Below are positions 28,062 to 37,955 of a stretch of 64,000 bases of DNA, piece by piece. Each line of letters begins with the position of its first letter. Positions within the stretch are counted from its first letter, which is position 1. The notes beneath the pieces are model-generated. The model made no database searches. It saw only the letters and a list, made by a program, of their open reading frames with translations, and was not told the DNA's origin. Source of the DNA: Phycisphaerales bacterium (GTDB taxonomy: Bacteria > Planctomycetota > Phycisphaerae > Phycisphaerales > UBA1924); NCBI GenBank assembly GCA_020846975.1, contig JADLCX010000058.1, forward strand, positions 308,938 through 372,937. The letters run 5' to 3'. Position numbers and translations under genes: made by a program.

Positions 28062-28883
28062 TCAATGATTCTCGCAACCGCCGGGCGTTCTGCCCGGCGG
28101 TTGCTTTGTTTGTCCGATTCCCTCGGCTTGGGGTTCCATGACCGGCCCGGCCGTGCTTGGGATGACCCGGCCGTCGGCGGTGCGAAACAGGGCTCGACCG
28201 ATCTGGTCAAACTCGATCAGCGTCGCCGGCTCCTTCACGCCGTTCGGCATCGACAGCGGCAGCATCCGGGTCGCCCCGAGCTCCGCGCGTGCTCGTTTCA
28301 ACTCGCCGGCGCCCAGTCCGGGTGATTCGGTGATCGCCAGGAGGCGCGCGGCCAACGCGGCGGCGAGCGCGCCCACATCCGTCCGAATCCCGTGTGCGGC
28401 CAGCGTGGTGGCCGAACTCCGCACGGTGGTGGGAAGCTCGTTCGGGGAGAAGTTCGCGTTGAGCCCGAACCCGATCAGCAGCCAAGTCCGCCGTTCCGGT
28501 CCTCGAACCACTTCGCTCAGCACGCCGGCGATCTTGCGGTCGTCGAGCAGCAGGTCGTTCGGCCATTTCAATCGGACGCGGTCTCGAACTTCGGCCGACA
28601 CCGCTTCCCGCACCGCGTCGAGGCACGCCAATCCGATCCGCAGACCCAGCCCATCCAGCAACGACGTCGTGTCGCCATCGAGCGGCACGGCCAGCGTGCA
28701 CCACAACCCGCCTCGCGGGCTCGACCACGGTCGCCCGAAGCGACCGATGCCGCCGTGCTGTTCGATCGCCACGATCGCGGCCGGTCCACCGGCTGCCGTG
28801 AGCCTGGACGCCTCGATCTCGCGCCGGGCATAGAGGCTTGTCGAATCGAGCGAATCGAGCCGGATCCAACGTGGCGGGGTCAT
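28062..28883 (-). CDS. birA: Biotin--[acetyl-CoA-carboxylase] ligase
   Basis: LDSLDSTSLYARRE; AIEQHGGIGRFGRPWSSPRGGLWCTLAVPL; VRLKWPNDLLLDDRKIAGVLSEV. Confidence 0.93.
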   Translation of the reverse strand: MTPPRWIRLDSLDSTSLYARREIEASRLTAAGGPAAIVAIEQHGGIGRFGRPWSSPRGGLWCTLAVPLDGDTTSLLDGLGLRIGLACLDAVREAVSAEVRDRVRLKWPNDLLLDDRKIAGVLSEVVRGPERRTWLLIGFGLNANFSPNELPTTVRSSATTLAAHGIRTDVGALAAALAARLLAITESPGLGAGELKRARAELGATRMLPLSMPNGVKEPATLIEFDQIGRALFRTADGRVIPSTAGPVMEPQAEGIGQTKQPPGRTPGGCENH

Positions 28884-31195
28884 GGCCTCGGACTCTCGTT
28901 CGTGGGGGAATCAGGATTGAGAGGCCTGGGGATCGGCGGCTTCATGCCGGGCACTCGTTCCCGCATGGGAAGGCTGGATGGAGGCTTGCCGTTCGCCGGT
29001 CCGCCACCGATCATGTCGCCGTACCGCTCGAGCGCGATGCGTGCCGGCACGATGTCCGAGTTCTCGATGGCGCGAGTCAGCCGCGGCAGGAACCAGGGTG
29101 AATAGCCCGAATCCGCGTCCGGGCTTGCCAGTTCGTTCCGGTACCACTCTCGCAGCGGCAACCCCTTGGGGGTAAGGATGCGTTGGCGGATGGTTGCCCA
29201 CACCTGCCGCCGCGCCGGAAGATTGCCGGGAACCCTGGCGAGGGCGTTGGCCCAGACGCCGGTGCGGAACGAGGCTTCGCGGGCGCGTTCGGCCATGGCC
29301 CGCACATCGGGGGCGATCGCGGGCAAGGTCCGGTCGGCGAGCTCGGCCAGTTCGCGCAGTCGCACCGCCGTATCGTGCATGTCGCGTGCGAAGTCGAGGG
29401 GCGGTGTGTCGTCATCGGTCAATCGAGCGAGCACGCCGATCGCCATTTGCGTGACCATCCGAGCGGATTGATAGTCGTCGCCGACGTTCTTGCGGTACCA
29501 CGTAAGCGTGTCGTAGACCGAGTGGTACGCGCTGCCCTTTGCGCCGCTCGCGCCCAGGCCGCAGGATGGAACACCCGCATGACACCAGAACGCCACGTGA
29601 TCGGATCCGCCGCCGAGGTTGCCGATCCTGGGTTCGCCGCTCAGGAGCGGGTCTGACGACTCCCCTCGCCCAGTCCACACCGCGTAAACGCTCTGGCCGT
29701 CGATTCCTGTTTCGGCGAGTTTCGATGTTGTGTCCGGCACGTGCCGGGAGACCTCCGCGATCAAGGTCTTGAGCGACGGCGCCGCCGAAGCCCCGAAGTT
29801 CGGACCCATTGAGGCCATGTCCAGGTTGATGTACGCGATGGCCTGTTGCTCGAGTGCCTCGCGACGAGACTCGACCCACTCGGTCGAACCGATGATCGAG
29901 AACTCCTCGGCGCCCCAGGCGCAGAACTTGACCGTGCGTCTGGGGCGTTTGCCGGCCTTGGCGGCGTCCGCGAGCACCTTCGCGGCTTCAAGGACGGTGA
30001 TCGTGCCGCAGGTCGGGTCGCACGCGCCGAATCCCCACGCATCGTGGTGCGCGCCGATCAGCACCCACTCGTCGGGCCAGGTTTCACCGCGCAACGTGCC
30101 GATCACGTTGGCGGACCTGACCAACTCGCGCTTCTGCTCGACCCTCACCCGGAGTCTGACGGTGTCGGGCCCGACGAGCGTGTACGGGACGTTGATCCCG
30201 CCCTGCCATTTGTCCGGTAGCACCGGGGACGGGTGGGCCGGGTCGCTGCGCTCGGCCATGGCGATCAGGATCGCTCGTGCCGCGCCCCAGCCGATCGGCT
30301 GAACCGGGATCTTCGGCAGCGCGATGGATGCCGGGTCAAGTCGCGGAGCATCCTTGTTCGCCTCGATGCCGGGCGTCAGTGGATCGCCGGGGTAATCAAG
30401 CGTGTTGATGCTGCCTCGTTCGATGCAGGAATCATTGGGAAAGCCGCCCCGCGGGTATGGCGTGGACGCGTCGGGCGGCTGATCGGTGAAGATGACCACC
30501 GCGGCCGCCCCGGCCAGTTCCGCGAAGCGGACCTTGTGGCCGCGGAAGTTGCCGCCGTAGCGGCAGAGCACGATCTTGCCCTTGCAATCCACACCCAGTT
30601 CGCGGAGTCTGGCGAAATCGGCCTTCGTTCCCTGGTTGGCGTAGACGATCGGCGCGGTGACATCCCCGGTGCCGCTGAACGCGTTCCAGCCCCATGTCAG
30701 GTCGGGGTTGGAACTGTCGAGGTCTTCGGGGAGCATCTGCTCCTTGGTGACCAGCGGCGTGGCTTTGCCGCCATCGAGCAGTTCGAGCACGGTGGAAACG
30801 GGGGAGCTGAGGTAGGCCCAGAACTCGTGCTTCTCGACCTCGAGGCCCATGTCGGCGAAGCACTTGGCGAGGCGTTCGACCTGCCCCACATCGCCGGCCG
30901 AACCGGCGATGTGCGGTTGGCTGGCCAGCAGCGTGTGCCATTCGCGGAGGCGCGCGGGATCGACCGATCGGAGGAGCGGGTCAATCCGTGCGGCGGGCCA
31001 TTCGCCGAGGTCTGGGGGCTGGTACTCCGTCGCCGCGCTCGCTCGCGGGCCCAGACGCGGCGCGGCGGGTATCGTCGCGTTCGGCTTGAGTCTCGGCGCC
31101 GAGTCCGGGGCCGCGGGCGGTGGGGGTAGAGGCTGGCCGCAGGCGAACCCGGAAGCGACCAGGCCCAGCAAGACCGCGAGTGTGACATGGCGCAT
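28880..31195 (-). CDS. Secreted M28-family peptidase (glutamate carboxypeptidase-like)
   Basis: Signal peptide MRHVTLAVLLGLVASGFACG; WVLIGAHHDAWGFGACDPTCGTITVLEAAKVL; FCAWGAEEFSIIGSTEWVE; NLGGGSDHVAFWCHAGVPS. Confidence 0.9.
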   Translation of the reverse strand: MRHVTLAVLLGLVASGFACGQPLPPPPAAPDSAPRLKPNATIPAAPRLGPRASAATEYQPPDLGEWPAARIDPLLRSVDPARLREWHTLLASQPHIAGSAGDVGQVERLAKCFADMGLEVEKHEFWAYLSSPVSTVLELLDGGKATPLVTKEQMLPEDLDSSNPDLTWGWNAFSGTGDVTAPIVYANQGTKADFARLRELGVDCKGKIVLCRYGGNFRGHKVRFAELAGAAAVVIFTDQPPDASTPYPRGGFPNDSCIERGSINTLDYPGDPLTPGIEANKDAPRLDPASIALPKIPVQPIGWGAARAILIAMAERSDPAHPSPVLPDKWQGGINVPYTLVGPDTVRLRVRVEQKRELVRSANVIGTLRGETWPDEWVLIGAHHDAWGFGACDPTCGTITVLEAAKVLADAAKAGKRPRRTVKFCAWGAEEFSIIGSTEWVESRREALEQQAIAYINLDMASMGPNFGASAAPSLKTLIAEVSRHVPDTTSKLAETGIDGQSVYAVWTGRGESSDPLLSGEPRIGNLGGGSDHVAFWCHAGVPSCGLGASGAKGSAYHSVYDTLTWYRKNVGDDYQSARMVTQMAIGVLARLTDDDTPPLDFARDMHDTAVRLRELAELADRTLPAIAPDVRAMAERAREASFRTGVWANALARVPGNLPARRQVWATIRQRILTPKGLPLREWYRNELASPDADSGYSPWFLPRLTRAIENSDIVPARIALERYGDMIGGGPANGKPPSSLPMRERVPGMKPPIPRPLNPDSPTNESPRP

Positions 31196-31360
31196 GAGCG
31201 ATTGTAACGGCGAGGCCGTGCGCGGCACAGCAAACGGGCATGTTCGGAATCTGGGGACACAGGCAGGCTTGCCCGGCGAGCGTCATCCGCCGCGGGCGTC
31301 AACACAGGCCAAGCGGGCGCGATGTGCGTTCCGAGTTCGGTTCGGCTACATTCTGCCCCG

Positions 31361-33307
31361 ATGGCACACGGGCACGGACAACCCACCCACGGGCGATCGC
31401 GGCACGGCCCGCGCGAGGCCGGCTTTCCCGGAGTTGGGGAGGTTCCCGAGCGGGCCCCTCCCGGCGCACTGCTGATGGAGTCGGCGTGGGAGGTCTGCAA
31501 CCAGCTCGGGGGGATCTACCAGGTCCTGCGCAGCAAGGCCCCGACGATGGTCCGGCGCTGGCGCAACCGCTACGTGCTGGTCGGGCCGTACGTCCCCTCC
31601 AAGGCCGCCCTCGAGTTTGAAGAACGGCGGCCGATCGGCTGGATCGCCAGGCTGATCGAGGCGTGCGCCGAGCGTGGGCTGAGGGTCCACCACGGGCGCT
31701 GGCTGATCCCCAGCCGCCCGAAGGTGCTGCTGCTCGAGCACGACCATCTGCCCGGTCACGAGCTCGACGCGGTCAAGTACGAGTTGTGGGAGAAGTGGGG
31801 GGTCGAGGCCCCCAACGGCGACTGGATGATCGACGGCGTGTACAAGTTCGGCGAGTGCACGCGGCGGCTGATGCGCGAGGTCTCGCGGCTGTGGTCGGGA
31901 GTGCTGACCGGCGAGGCGGGCGCGGGCAAGCGCGCCGAGCGCCGGATCGTGCTGCACGCGCACGAGTGGATGGGCGGGCTGGCGATCCCGCTGATCTCCA
32001 AAGAGCCCCACGGCGATGGCCAGACCGGGCGGATCGCGACGGTCTTCACCACCCACGCCACGCAGCTCGGCCGCACGGTCGCCTGGGGCGATGATTGGTT
32101 CTACGACCATCTGCCGTTCCTCGACCACGCCCACGAGGCCGGGAAGTTCAACGTGCGCACCCAGCACGGGATCGAGCGGGCCTGCGCCCACGCGTGCCAC
32201 GTGTTCACGACCGTGAGCCAGATCACCGGCGAGGAGTGCGCCCACCTCTTGGGCCGCCGCCCGGACATGGTGCTGCCCAACGGTCTGAACATCGAGAACT
32301 ACAACGTCGGCCACGAGTTCCAGACCCTGCACGCCCAGTTCAAGGAGCAGATCAACCGCTTCAGCATGGGCCACTTCTTCCCCAGCTACGACTTCGATCT
32401 CGACAACACGCTCTACTTCTTCACCTCCGGGCGTTTCGAGCCTCGGAACAAGGGCTTCGACCTGTGCATCGAGGCGATGGCCAGGCTCAACGCCGAGCTC
32501 AAGAGCCACCGGATCAACAAGACCGTGGTCTTCTTCATCGTCACGCAGCGCAACACCCGCTCGCTGCACCCGGATGTCCTGCACATGCGGGGGGTGCTCA
32601 ACGAGCTCGAGACCGTCTGCCGCAGGATCACCGACGAGGTCGGCGCGGGGCTGTTCCGCCGCGCCGCGGCCAAGCAGCGGGTCAACCTCGACGACATGAT
32701 CAGCGAGTACTGGACGCTGCGGTTCCGCCGCACGCAGCAGGCCTTCCGCACCGACCGCCTGCCGATGGTCGTCACCCACCTGCTCGAGGACGACGCCAAG
32801 GACGAGGTGCTGAACAAGATCCGGCAGGTCTGGCTGTTCAACCGGCAGGATGACCCGGTGAAGATCGTGTACCACCCGCAGTTCATCAGCCCGGTCAACC
32901 CGCTGTGGGGGATGGACTACGACCAGTTCGTCCGCGGGTGCCACCTGGGCATCTTCCCGAGCGCGTACGAGCCGTGGGGCTACACGCCGCTGGAGGCCAT
33001 GGCGATGGGCGTGCCGGCGATCACCAGCGACCTGGCCGGCTTCGGCCGTTACATCGAGGAGACGCTGCCGGACCTGGAGGGCAAGGGGCTGTCGATCATC
33101 CGCCGCCGCGGGCGGACGTTCAACGAGGCCGCGGCCGAGCTCGCCCGCCACCTGCTGGAGTTCTGCAAGCTCGACCGCCGCGGACGGATCAACCTCCGCA
33201 ACGAGGTCGAAAAGCGGTCGTGGGCATTCGACTGGTCCGAGCTGGGCAAGGCCTACGACTGGGCCCACGATCTTGCGATGGCGCGGGCGGGCAGCAGCGG
33301 CGGGTGA
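31361..33307 (+). CDS. Glycogen synthase, eukaryotic (GT3) type
   Basis: LLMESAWEVCNQLGGIYQVLRSKAPTMVRRWRNRYVLVGPYVP; VFTTHATQLGR; GIERACAHACHVFTTVSQITGEECAHLLGRRPDMVLPNGLN; GCHLGIFPSAYEPWGYTPLEAMAMGVPAITSDLAGFG. Confidence 0.93.
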   Translation: MAHGHGQPTHGRSRHGPREAGFPGVGEVPERAPPGALLMESAWEVCNQLGGIYQVLRSKAPTMVRRWRNRYVLVGPYVPSKAALEFEERRPIGWIARLIEACAERGLRVHHGRWLIPSRPKVLLLEHDHLPGHELDAVKYELWEKWGVEAPNGDWMIDGVYKFGECTRRLMREVSRLWSGVLTGEAGAGKRAERRIVLHAHEWMGGLAIPLISKEPHGDGQTGRIATVFTTHATQLGRTVAWGDDWFYDHLPFLDHAHEAGKFNVRTQHGIERACAHACHVFTTVSQITGEECAHLLGRRPDMVLPNGLNIENYNVGHEFQTLHAQFKEQINRFSMGHFFPSYDFDLDNTLYFFTSGRFEPRNKGFDLCIEAMARLNAELKSHRINKTVVFFIVTQRNTRSLHPDVLHMRGVLNELETVCRRITDEVGAGLFRRAAAKQRVNLDDMISEYWTLRFRRTQQAFRTDRLPMVVTHLLEDDAKDEVLNKIRQVWLFNRQDDPVKIVYHPQFISPVNPLWGMDYDQFVRGCHLGIFPSAYEPWGYTPLEAMAMGVPAITSDLAGFGRYIEETLPDLEGKGLSIIRRRGRTFNEAAAELARHLLEFCKLDRRGRINLRNEVEKRSWAFDWSELGKAYDWAHDLAMARAGSSGG

Positions 33308-33364
33308 TGGTCCGTGTCACGTGGTGGCCGGGATCCCGCTTGAACGTACAGGAGAACCGTCACC

Positions 33365-34648
33365 ATGAAGGCGATCGCAACCTCGCACATCCGCCACCGC
33401 CCGCCCATCAGGATCCGCGCCCGGCTTCTCGCGCTCGGCGTGCTGGCGCCGATCATCGTCTCGCCCACCGTTGCCTGCGCGCAGTGGTCTGTGACCGTGC
33501 TCCATCCGGCGGGCGCAAGCGAGTCGTATGTCTACGGCGGCGCCGGGTGGCAACAGTCGGGGATCGTGCTTGTCGGCGGCGCGTACCGCGCTGCGGTGTG
33601 GTCGGGTACAGCGGTCTCGTGGGCGGACATCACACCGGCGGGCTCAACCTCCGCGTTCGCGTTCGGGTGCGCGGGCGGCCGGCAGGTCGGGCAGGCCCAG
33701 GTGGGGGCGTCCGAGCACGCCAGCCTGTGGGCCGGCGCGGCCGCGTCGTGGGTCGATCTGCACCCGGCGGCCTCGGCGGGCGCATCCCTGGCCTTCGGCG
33801 TTGCGGGCGGCCGCCAGGTCGGCTACGCGGAAATCGACGGCCAGCCTCATGCCAGCCTTTGGTCCGGCACGGCGGCCTCGTGGGTCGATCTGCATCCGGC
33901 GGGCACGGTGTTGTCCGAGGCGTACAACATCGCCGGCAACCAGCAGACGGGCCTTGTGTCGGTGGATGGGGTTTGGCACGCGAGCCTCTGGTTGGGCACC
34001 GCCGCTTCGTGGATCGATCTGCATCCCTCGCACATAGCCAGCGCCGACGAATCAGTCGCGTTCGGGACCTCGGGCACGCGGCAAGCCGGGTATGTCACCA
34101 TCAGCGGGGCCGAACACGCCGGCATGTGGAGCGGCACCGCGGCCTCGTGGGTCGATCTGAACCCGACGGGTGCTGCGTACTCGTTCGCGTGGAACATCGG
34201 TGGGGCGGGGGCGGAGATCTACCAGGTCGGCAACGCCAACATCGGCGGGTCCGACCGGGCCGGCTACTGGCGCGGCTCGGCGGCCTCGTGGTTCGATCTG
34301 CACACCTTCCTCCCCGCCGAGTTCTCTGACTCGTACGCCGAGGCGGCCTGGACCGACTCGGGCACGCTGTACATCGCAGGCTACGGATGGAACACTACCG
34401 ATGCGAACTACCAGGCCCTGCTCTGGTCGCAGCCGATCCCCACCGGCGCGTGCTGCAACCGCTGGACGGGCCACTGCTCCATCACCACCGAGGAAGCGTG
34501 CACCGCGCTGGGGCTGCGCTTCGATGGCCCGGGCTCGACCTGCTCACCCGAGTCGTGCAGCATCACCGCCGCCGACTTCAACGGCAGCGGCACGGTCACC
34601 GTGCAGGATATCTTCGATTTCCTCGCGGCGTACTTCGCGGGCCTGTGA
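33365..34648 (+). CDS. Secreted protein with tandem SLWSGTAASWVDLHP repeats and C-terminal dockerin-like motif
   Basis: At least six repeats of about 45 aa; C-terminus [24 protein letters not shown]. Confidence 0.82.
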   Translation: MKAIATSHIRHRPPIRIRARLLALGVLAPIIVSPTVACAQWSVTVLHPAGASESYVYGGAGWQQSGIVLVGGAYRAAVWSGTAVSWADITPAGSTSAFAFGCAGGRQVGQAQVGASEHASLWAGAAASWVDLHPAASAGASLAFGVAGGRQVGYAEIDGQPHASLWSGTAASWVDLHPAGTVLSEAYNIAGNQQTGLVSVDGVWHASLWLGTAASWIDLHPSHIASADESVAFGTSGTRQAGYVTISGAEHAGMWSGTAASWVDLNPTGAAYSFAWNIGGAGAEIYQVGNANIGGSDRAGYWRGSAASWFDLHTFLPAEFSDSYAEAAWTDSGTLYIAGYGWNTTDANYQALLWSQPIPTGACCNRWTGHCSITTEEACTALGLRFDGPGSTCSPESCSITAADFNGSGTVTVQDIFDFLAAYFAGL

Positions 34649-34659
34649 TGCCGAACGGC

Positions 34660-36207
34660 CTACCCGCGGCGGCCGATCACGACAATCCCGAACAGCGTGA
34701 GCATCGAGCCCATGATGATGAGGCCCCATTGCGTCACCGTCGGGACTCCGGCCGCGTTGGGGGCGGGCCCAAGCGCGAGATAGATTCCCCCGTGCTGGAC
34801 CTGGGCCTGGATCTGTCCTCCGCCGACCGTGGCCGGGACGGGGATGAGCGTGCCGTCGGGCAGCACCTCGAAGAACCCGAGGATCGGCGTCGCGGGCGGG
34901 TAGCTCACGCGGAGCTGCACGGGCCCGGCGAACAACAGCGGATCGGCGAGCGAGTAAGTGCTCAGGTTGACCACGTAGGTCGCGGGCCGCGTGCCGGGCG
35001 GGAGGGCCACGCTGTCATCCAGGATCGTGGGTGAGAGGTACACCGTCGTGGGCTGCGGGAGCGCGCCGGGCGGGATGAACAGGTCGATCGAGGTGTGCGG
35101 GGGCGTGTGCTCGTAGTGGATCGTGCCGCCATCGGGGAAGACCAGCCGCGGCGGCTCGTAGTAGCACCCGCCCGAACGCTCGAACCCGGGCGCGGGCACG
35201 CAACCCCCATCCCCCCCGGCGGGCGGAGTCTCGGTCTTGGAGTAGTCCACCGAAAGCGTGACGTCGGCGTTGTTGACGCACGCGGCGAGCCTGGTGAGCA
35301 GGTCCTTGAACGGGATGCCCGCGATGTACTTGTCCGAGTCGGGCGAGCCGTCATCCTTCACGCACCCGGCAGCCTTGGCGCAGGCGTCGATGGCCGCGTT
35401 GGCCGCCGCGATCGCGGCATCAACATCGTCCTGCGTGTCCCCGACGGCCGCGACGCCGAGGTTGCCGACCTTGTACACCTTGACCGTGTGCCCGGTGGGT
35501 GTGCCGGAGACGCCGGGGATGCCGGCGCCCGAGCCGGTCACCGAGCCGGGCGCGCCGGGCGGATCCTTGCTCGTGAAGCACCCGTTGAGGTCGAGGCTGA
35601 CGGTGTTGCCCGCGCCGCGCGGCGGGAGCGGGTACGCGCCGTTGCCGTTGCCCGCGCCGGTGCCGCCCGTGCCGCCCTGCGGCTTGAAGCCGTCGTAGGT
35701 CTTGCCCTTGTCGAGGACGATCCCGCCGCCGCCCTCGGTGCCGTGCTTGACGACGTGCACCGTGCCCCCGTTCCCGCACGCGAGGTAGGCCTGGGCCATC
35801 GTCGCGGAGGTGTCGATGTTGTACGCGCGGCTCTTCCCATCGGCGGACTGGTACCCGATGATGTTGTTGTTGGCATCGCGCAGCACGGTGCCGACCGTGG
35901 TCCCGCCCTGCTTGAGGTTGTCGCCATCGCGCGAGGGGGGCTGGCCGCGGCCGCCGAGCATGCCCATCTGCTGGAAGATGTACCCTTGCGCGAGGTTGTC
36001 GTAGGAATCCCCCGGCCGCCCCTGGTTGGTGTCCCCGCCGTTGAAGACCCAGACGTTGTGCACCGTGCCATCGGCGAGGGCGGGGGGGACCAGAGCGGTC
36101 GGGCCGAGGAGCGCGGCCGCGAGAACCCCGGCGCGCAGCAGGACCACACCGCGAGGCCGGATCCGGGCACCGAGGGGAGAGGGGGGGGGCGAGGGGAAGG
36201 GCGACAT
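34660..36207 (-). CDS. Secreted protein with IPTL-CTERM sorting signal
   Basis: N-terminal signal; C-terminus VPTVTQWGLIIMGSMLTLFGIVVIGRRG. Confidence 0.85.
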   Translation of the reverse strand: MSPFPSPPPSPLGARIRPRGVVLLRAGVLAAALLGPTALVPPALADGTVHNVWVFNGGDTNQGRPGDSYDNLAQGYIFQQMGMLGGRGQPPSRDGDNLKQGGTTVGTVLRDANNNIIGYQSADGKSRAYNIDTSATMAQAYLACGNGGTVHVVKHGTEGGGGIVLDKGKTYDGFKPQGGTGGTGAGNGNGAYPLPPRGAGNTVSLDLNGCFTSKDPPGAPGSVTGSGAGIPGVSGTPTGHTVKVYKVGNLGVAAVGDTQDDVDAAIAAANAAIDACAKAAGCVKDDGSPDSDKYIAGIPFKDLLTRLAACVNNADVTLSVDYSKTETPPAGGDGGCVPAPGFERSGGCYYEPPRLVFPDGGTIHYEHTPPHTSIDLFIPPGALPQPTTVYLSPTILDDSVALPPGTRPATYVVNLSTYSLADPLLFAGPVQLRVSYPPATPILGFFEVLPDGTLIPVPATVGGGQIQAQVQHGGIYLALGPAPNAAGVPTVTQWGLIIMGSMLTLFGIVVIGRRG

Positions 36208-36310
36208 GGTGTCTCCTTGTTCGTATTCAGTTGTCGCGCACGCTCATCCAGTATCACGCGCGGGGCCCGGCGCGTCAATGGAGATTTCGGTCCGGAAGCG
36301 GTTGCAGCGT

Positions 36311-36360
36311 GAGGAAGGGGGGGAGGGGGGAGGGGGGAGGGGGGAAGGGGGGGTGAGAGG
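36311..36360. repeat. G-rich tract, G-quadruplex-like
   Basis: gaggaagggggggaggggggaggggggaggggggaagggggggtgag. Confidence 0.85.
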
Positions 36361-36368
36361 AAAGGCCG

Positions 36369-36470
36369 CAGCGAACAACGAACAACGAACAGCCGGAAAA
36401 GACAACCGGAGGCTGCGCCCCCGCACACATCGGGGCGCACCCTCCGGCTGTTCGCTGTTCGCTGTGCTGC
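36369..36470. repeat. Long imperfect inverted repeat built from CGAACAA / TTCGCTG units
   Basis: gcgaacaacgaacaacgaacagccgga ... tccggctgttcgctgttcgctgtgct. Confidence 0.75.
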
Positions 36471-36485
36471 TTTTCGCTGCTGGCT

Positions 36486-37199
36486 TTACGCCGCCATCTT
36501 CACCCCGCCATCCCCATCGCCGGGGCCGGTCTGGATGCTCTGGATGAACATGCCTCCGCCGCCGCCGCCGCCGGCTCGGCCGAAGCGGATGGTGAGCGCC
36601 TCGCTCGGTGCGGAGGTCTGCCGGCCGCGCTTGGCCTGCACGATGTAGGTCGCGGTCTGCGTGCCGTAGAGGATGCCCTCATCCACCATCTCCTTCTCGC
36701 CGACGCTGTCGATGAGCGTGAACGGCCCGCCATCGATGCTGCGGCGTACGAAGTAGATGACACCCGAGACGCCCGCGGGCTGGCTGGTCCGCCACTTGAC
36801 GAGGACGTTGCCCTCGCCGTCGAGACCGGCGGTCAGTTCGTACGGCGCGGTGGGTGCGGGGGCGGTGCCCGGCGGCATCGGGGGCTCGATGCCCGCCTGG
36901 CCCCACAGGGCCGCGTTGTTGGAGTTCTGGATGAACGCCTTGATCATGTTGACGCAGTCGCGGCCGACATCGAGCATGGCGCCGGCACCCTCATCGCTCG
37001 CGGTCGTCGCGTTCTTGGCGGCGAGCTTGGCGGTCTGCGCGTTGTTGTAAGCCGTGCGGGCCGCAATTGTGGCCGCTTTGACCGATGAGACGATTGCGGT
37101 TGTGACCCCGAAGTTGGTGGGCGTCGTCTCCCACAAGGGGTAGTGGTTCTCGAACCAGACGATCTGATCAAGCTTCTTCGAGGGGATGTTGTTTCCCAT
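36486..37199 (-). CDS. Hypothetical protein with possible fibronectin type III-like segment and poly-Gly stretch
   Basis: VSGVIYFVRRSIDGGPFTLIDSVGEKEMVDEGILYGTQTATYIVQAKRGRQTSAPSEALTIRFG. Confidence 0.7.
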   Translation of the reverse strand: MGNNIPSKKLDQIVWFENHYPLWETTPTNFGVTTAIVSSVKAATIAARTAYNNAQTAKLAAKNATTASDEGAGAMLDVGRDCVNMIKAFIQNSNNAALWGQAGIEPPMPPGTAPAPTAPYELTAGLDGEGNVLVKWRTSQPAGVSGVIYFVRRSIDGGPFTLIDSVGEKEMVDEGILYGTQTATYIVQAKRGRQTSAPSEALTIRFGRAGGGGGGGMFIQSIQTGPGDGDGGVKMAA

Positions 37200-37915
37200 C
37201 GTTTTCTCCTGCGGCCGAGCCGCGGTGGTGCGTGGGCCTGCTCCGAAACAGAAAGACAGGTCTCACGCGGAGGCGCGGAGGCGCGGAGAAAGACGAATGG
37301 GGGGCAGGGGTGGGATCGACACTCGATCCCGGGAAACGAACGGGGGAGGGGGGCCCTGCTCTCGGCGGCTCCGTGATGTGCTGACGGTGAAACCCATCGA
37401 CGGGGCAGCGCGGCGTATTCGTTTCGAGCGGTCGCGTTCGTCACCATCGTCGTGATCGACCGCGGATAGACGGCACGGACCGCACAGACCCACCTTGTCC
37501 GCGTTGAAGTTGCGCGTTCGGACCCGTCGGAAATCGGAAATCACCGGTCCGCACAGCGCCGTCACCGGCCTGCGCCCACCGCCCACCGGCCCGTCAGCGC
37601 TCCGCGCCGTACCGCTAGCGCCGCAAGCGGGCCCGCGCTGCGCTGCCACGGTGCCGTCGGACAGCACCACGGGCCCGCGCTGCGCCGCGACCGTTCAGCG
37701 GTGTGCGGTGACGGTGCATTGCGGGGTGGTGACAGCGCCGTGGATGGCCCTCACGACGCCGCGTATCGCCGCAAACCCATGTCCGATACGCCCCCTTGGG
37801 TCCGGCCCGAGCGATGCCCGGAGTCGTTGTGCCTCCGAGGCCCGACCCTCTCCAGAGAAACTGCATCGACCAACGGCCGCAAGGTACGGACCACGCAGGA
37901 GCATCTCGGCCGAAG

Positions 37916-37945
37916 CACAACCACGCTCCGAGCAGCGTGGTTGTG
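37916..37945 (-). terminator. Perfect 12-bp hairpin just downstream of gmhA
   Basis: CACAACCACGCT-ccgagc-AGCGTGGTTGTG, adjacent to the minus-strand stop at 37956; no strong T tract. Confidence 0.6.
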
Positions 37946-37955
37946 GCACGCTTCG

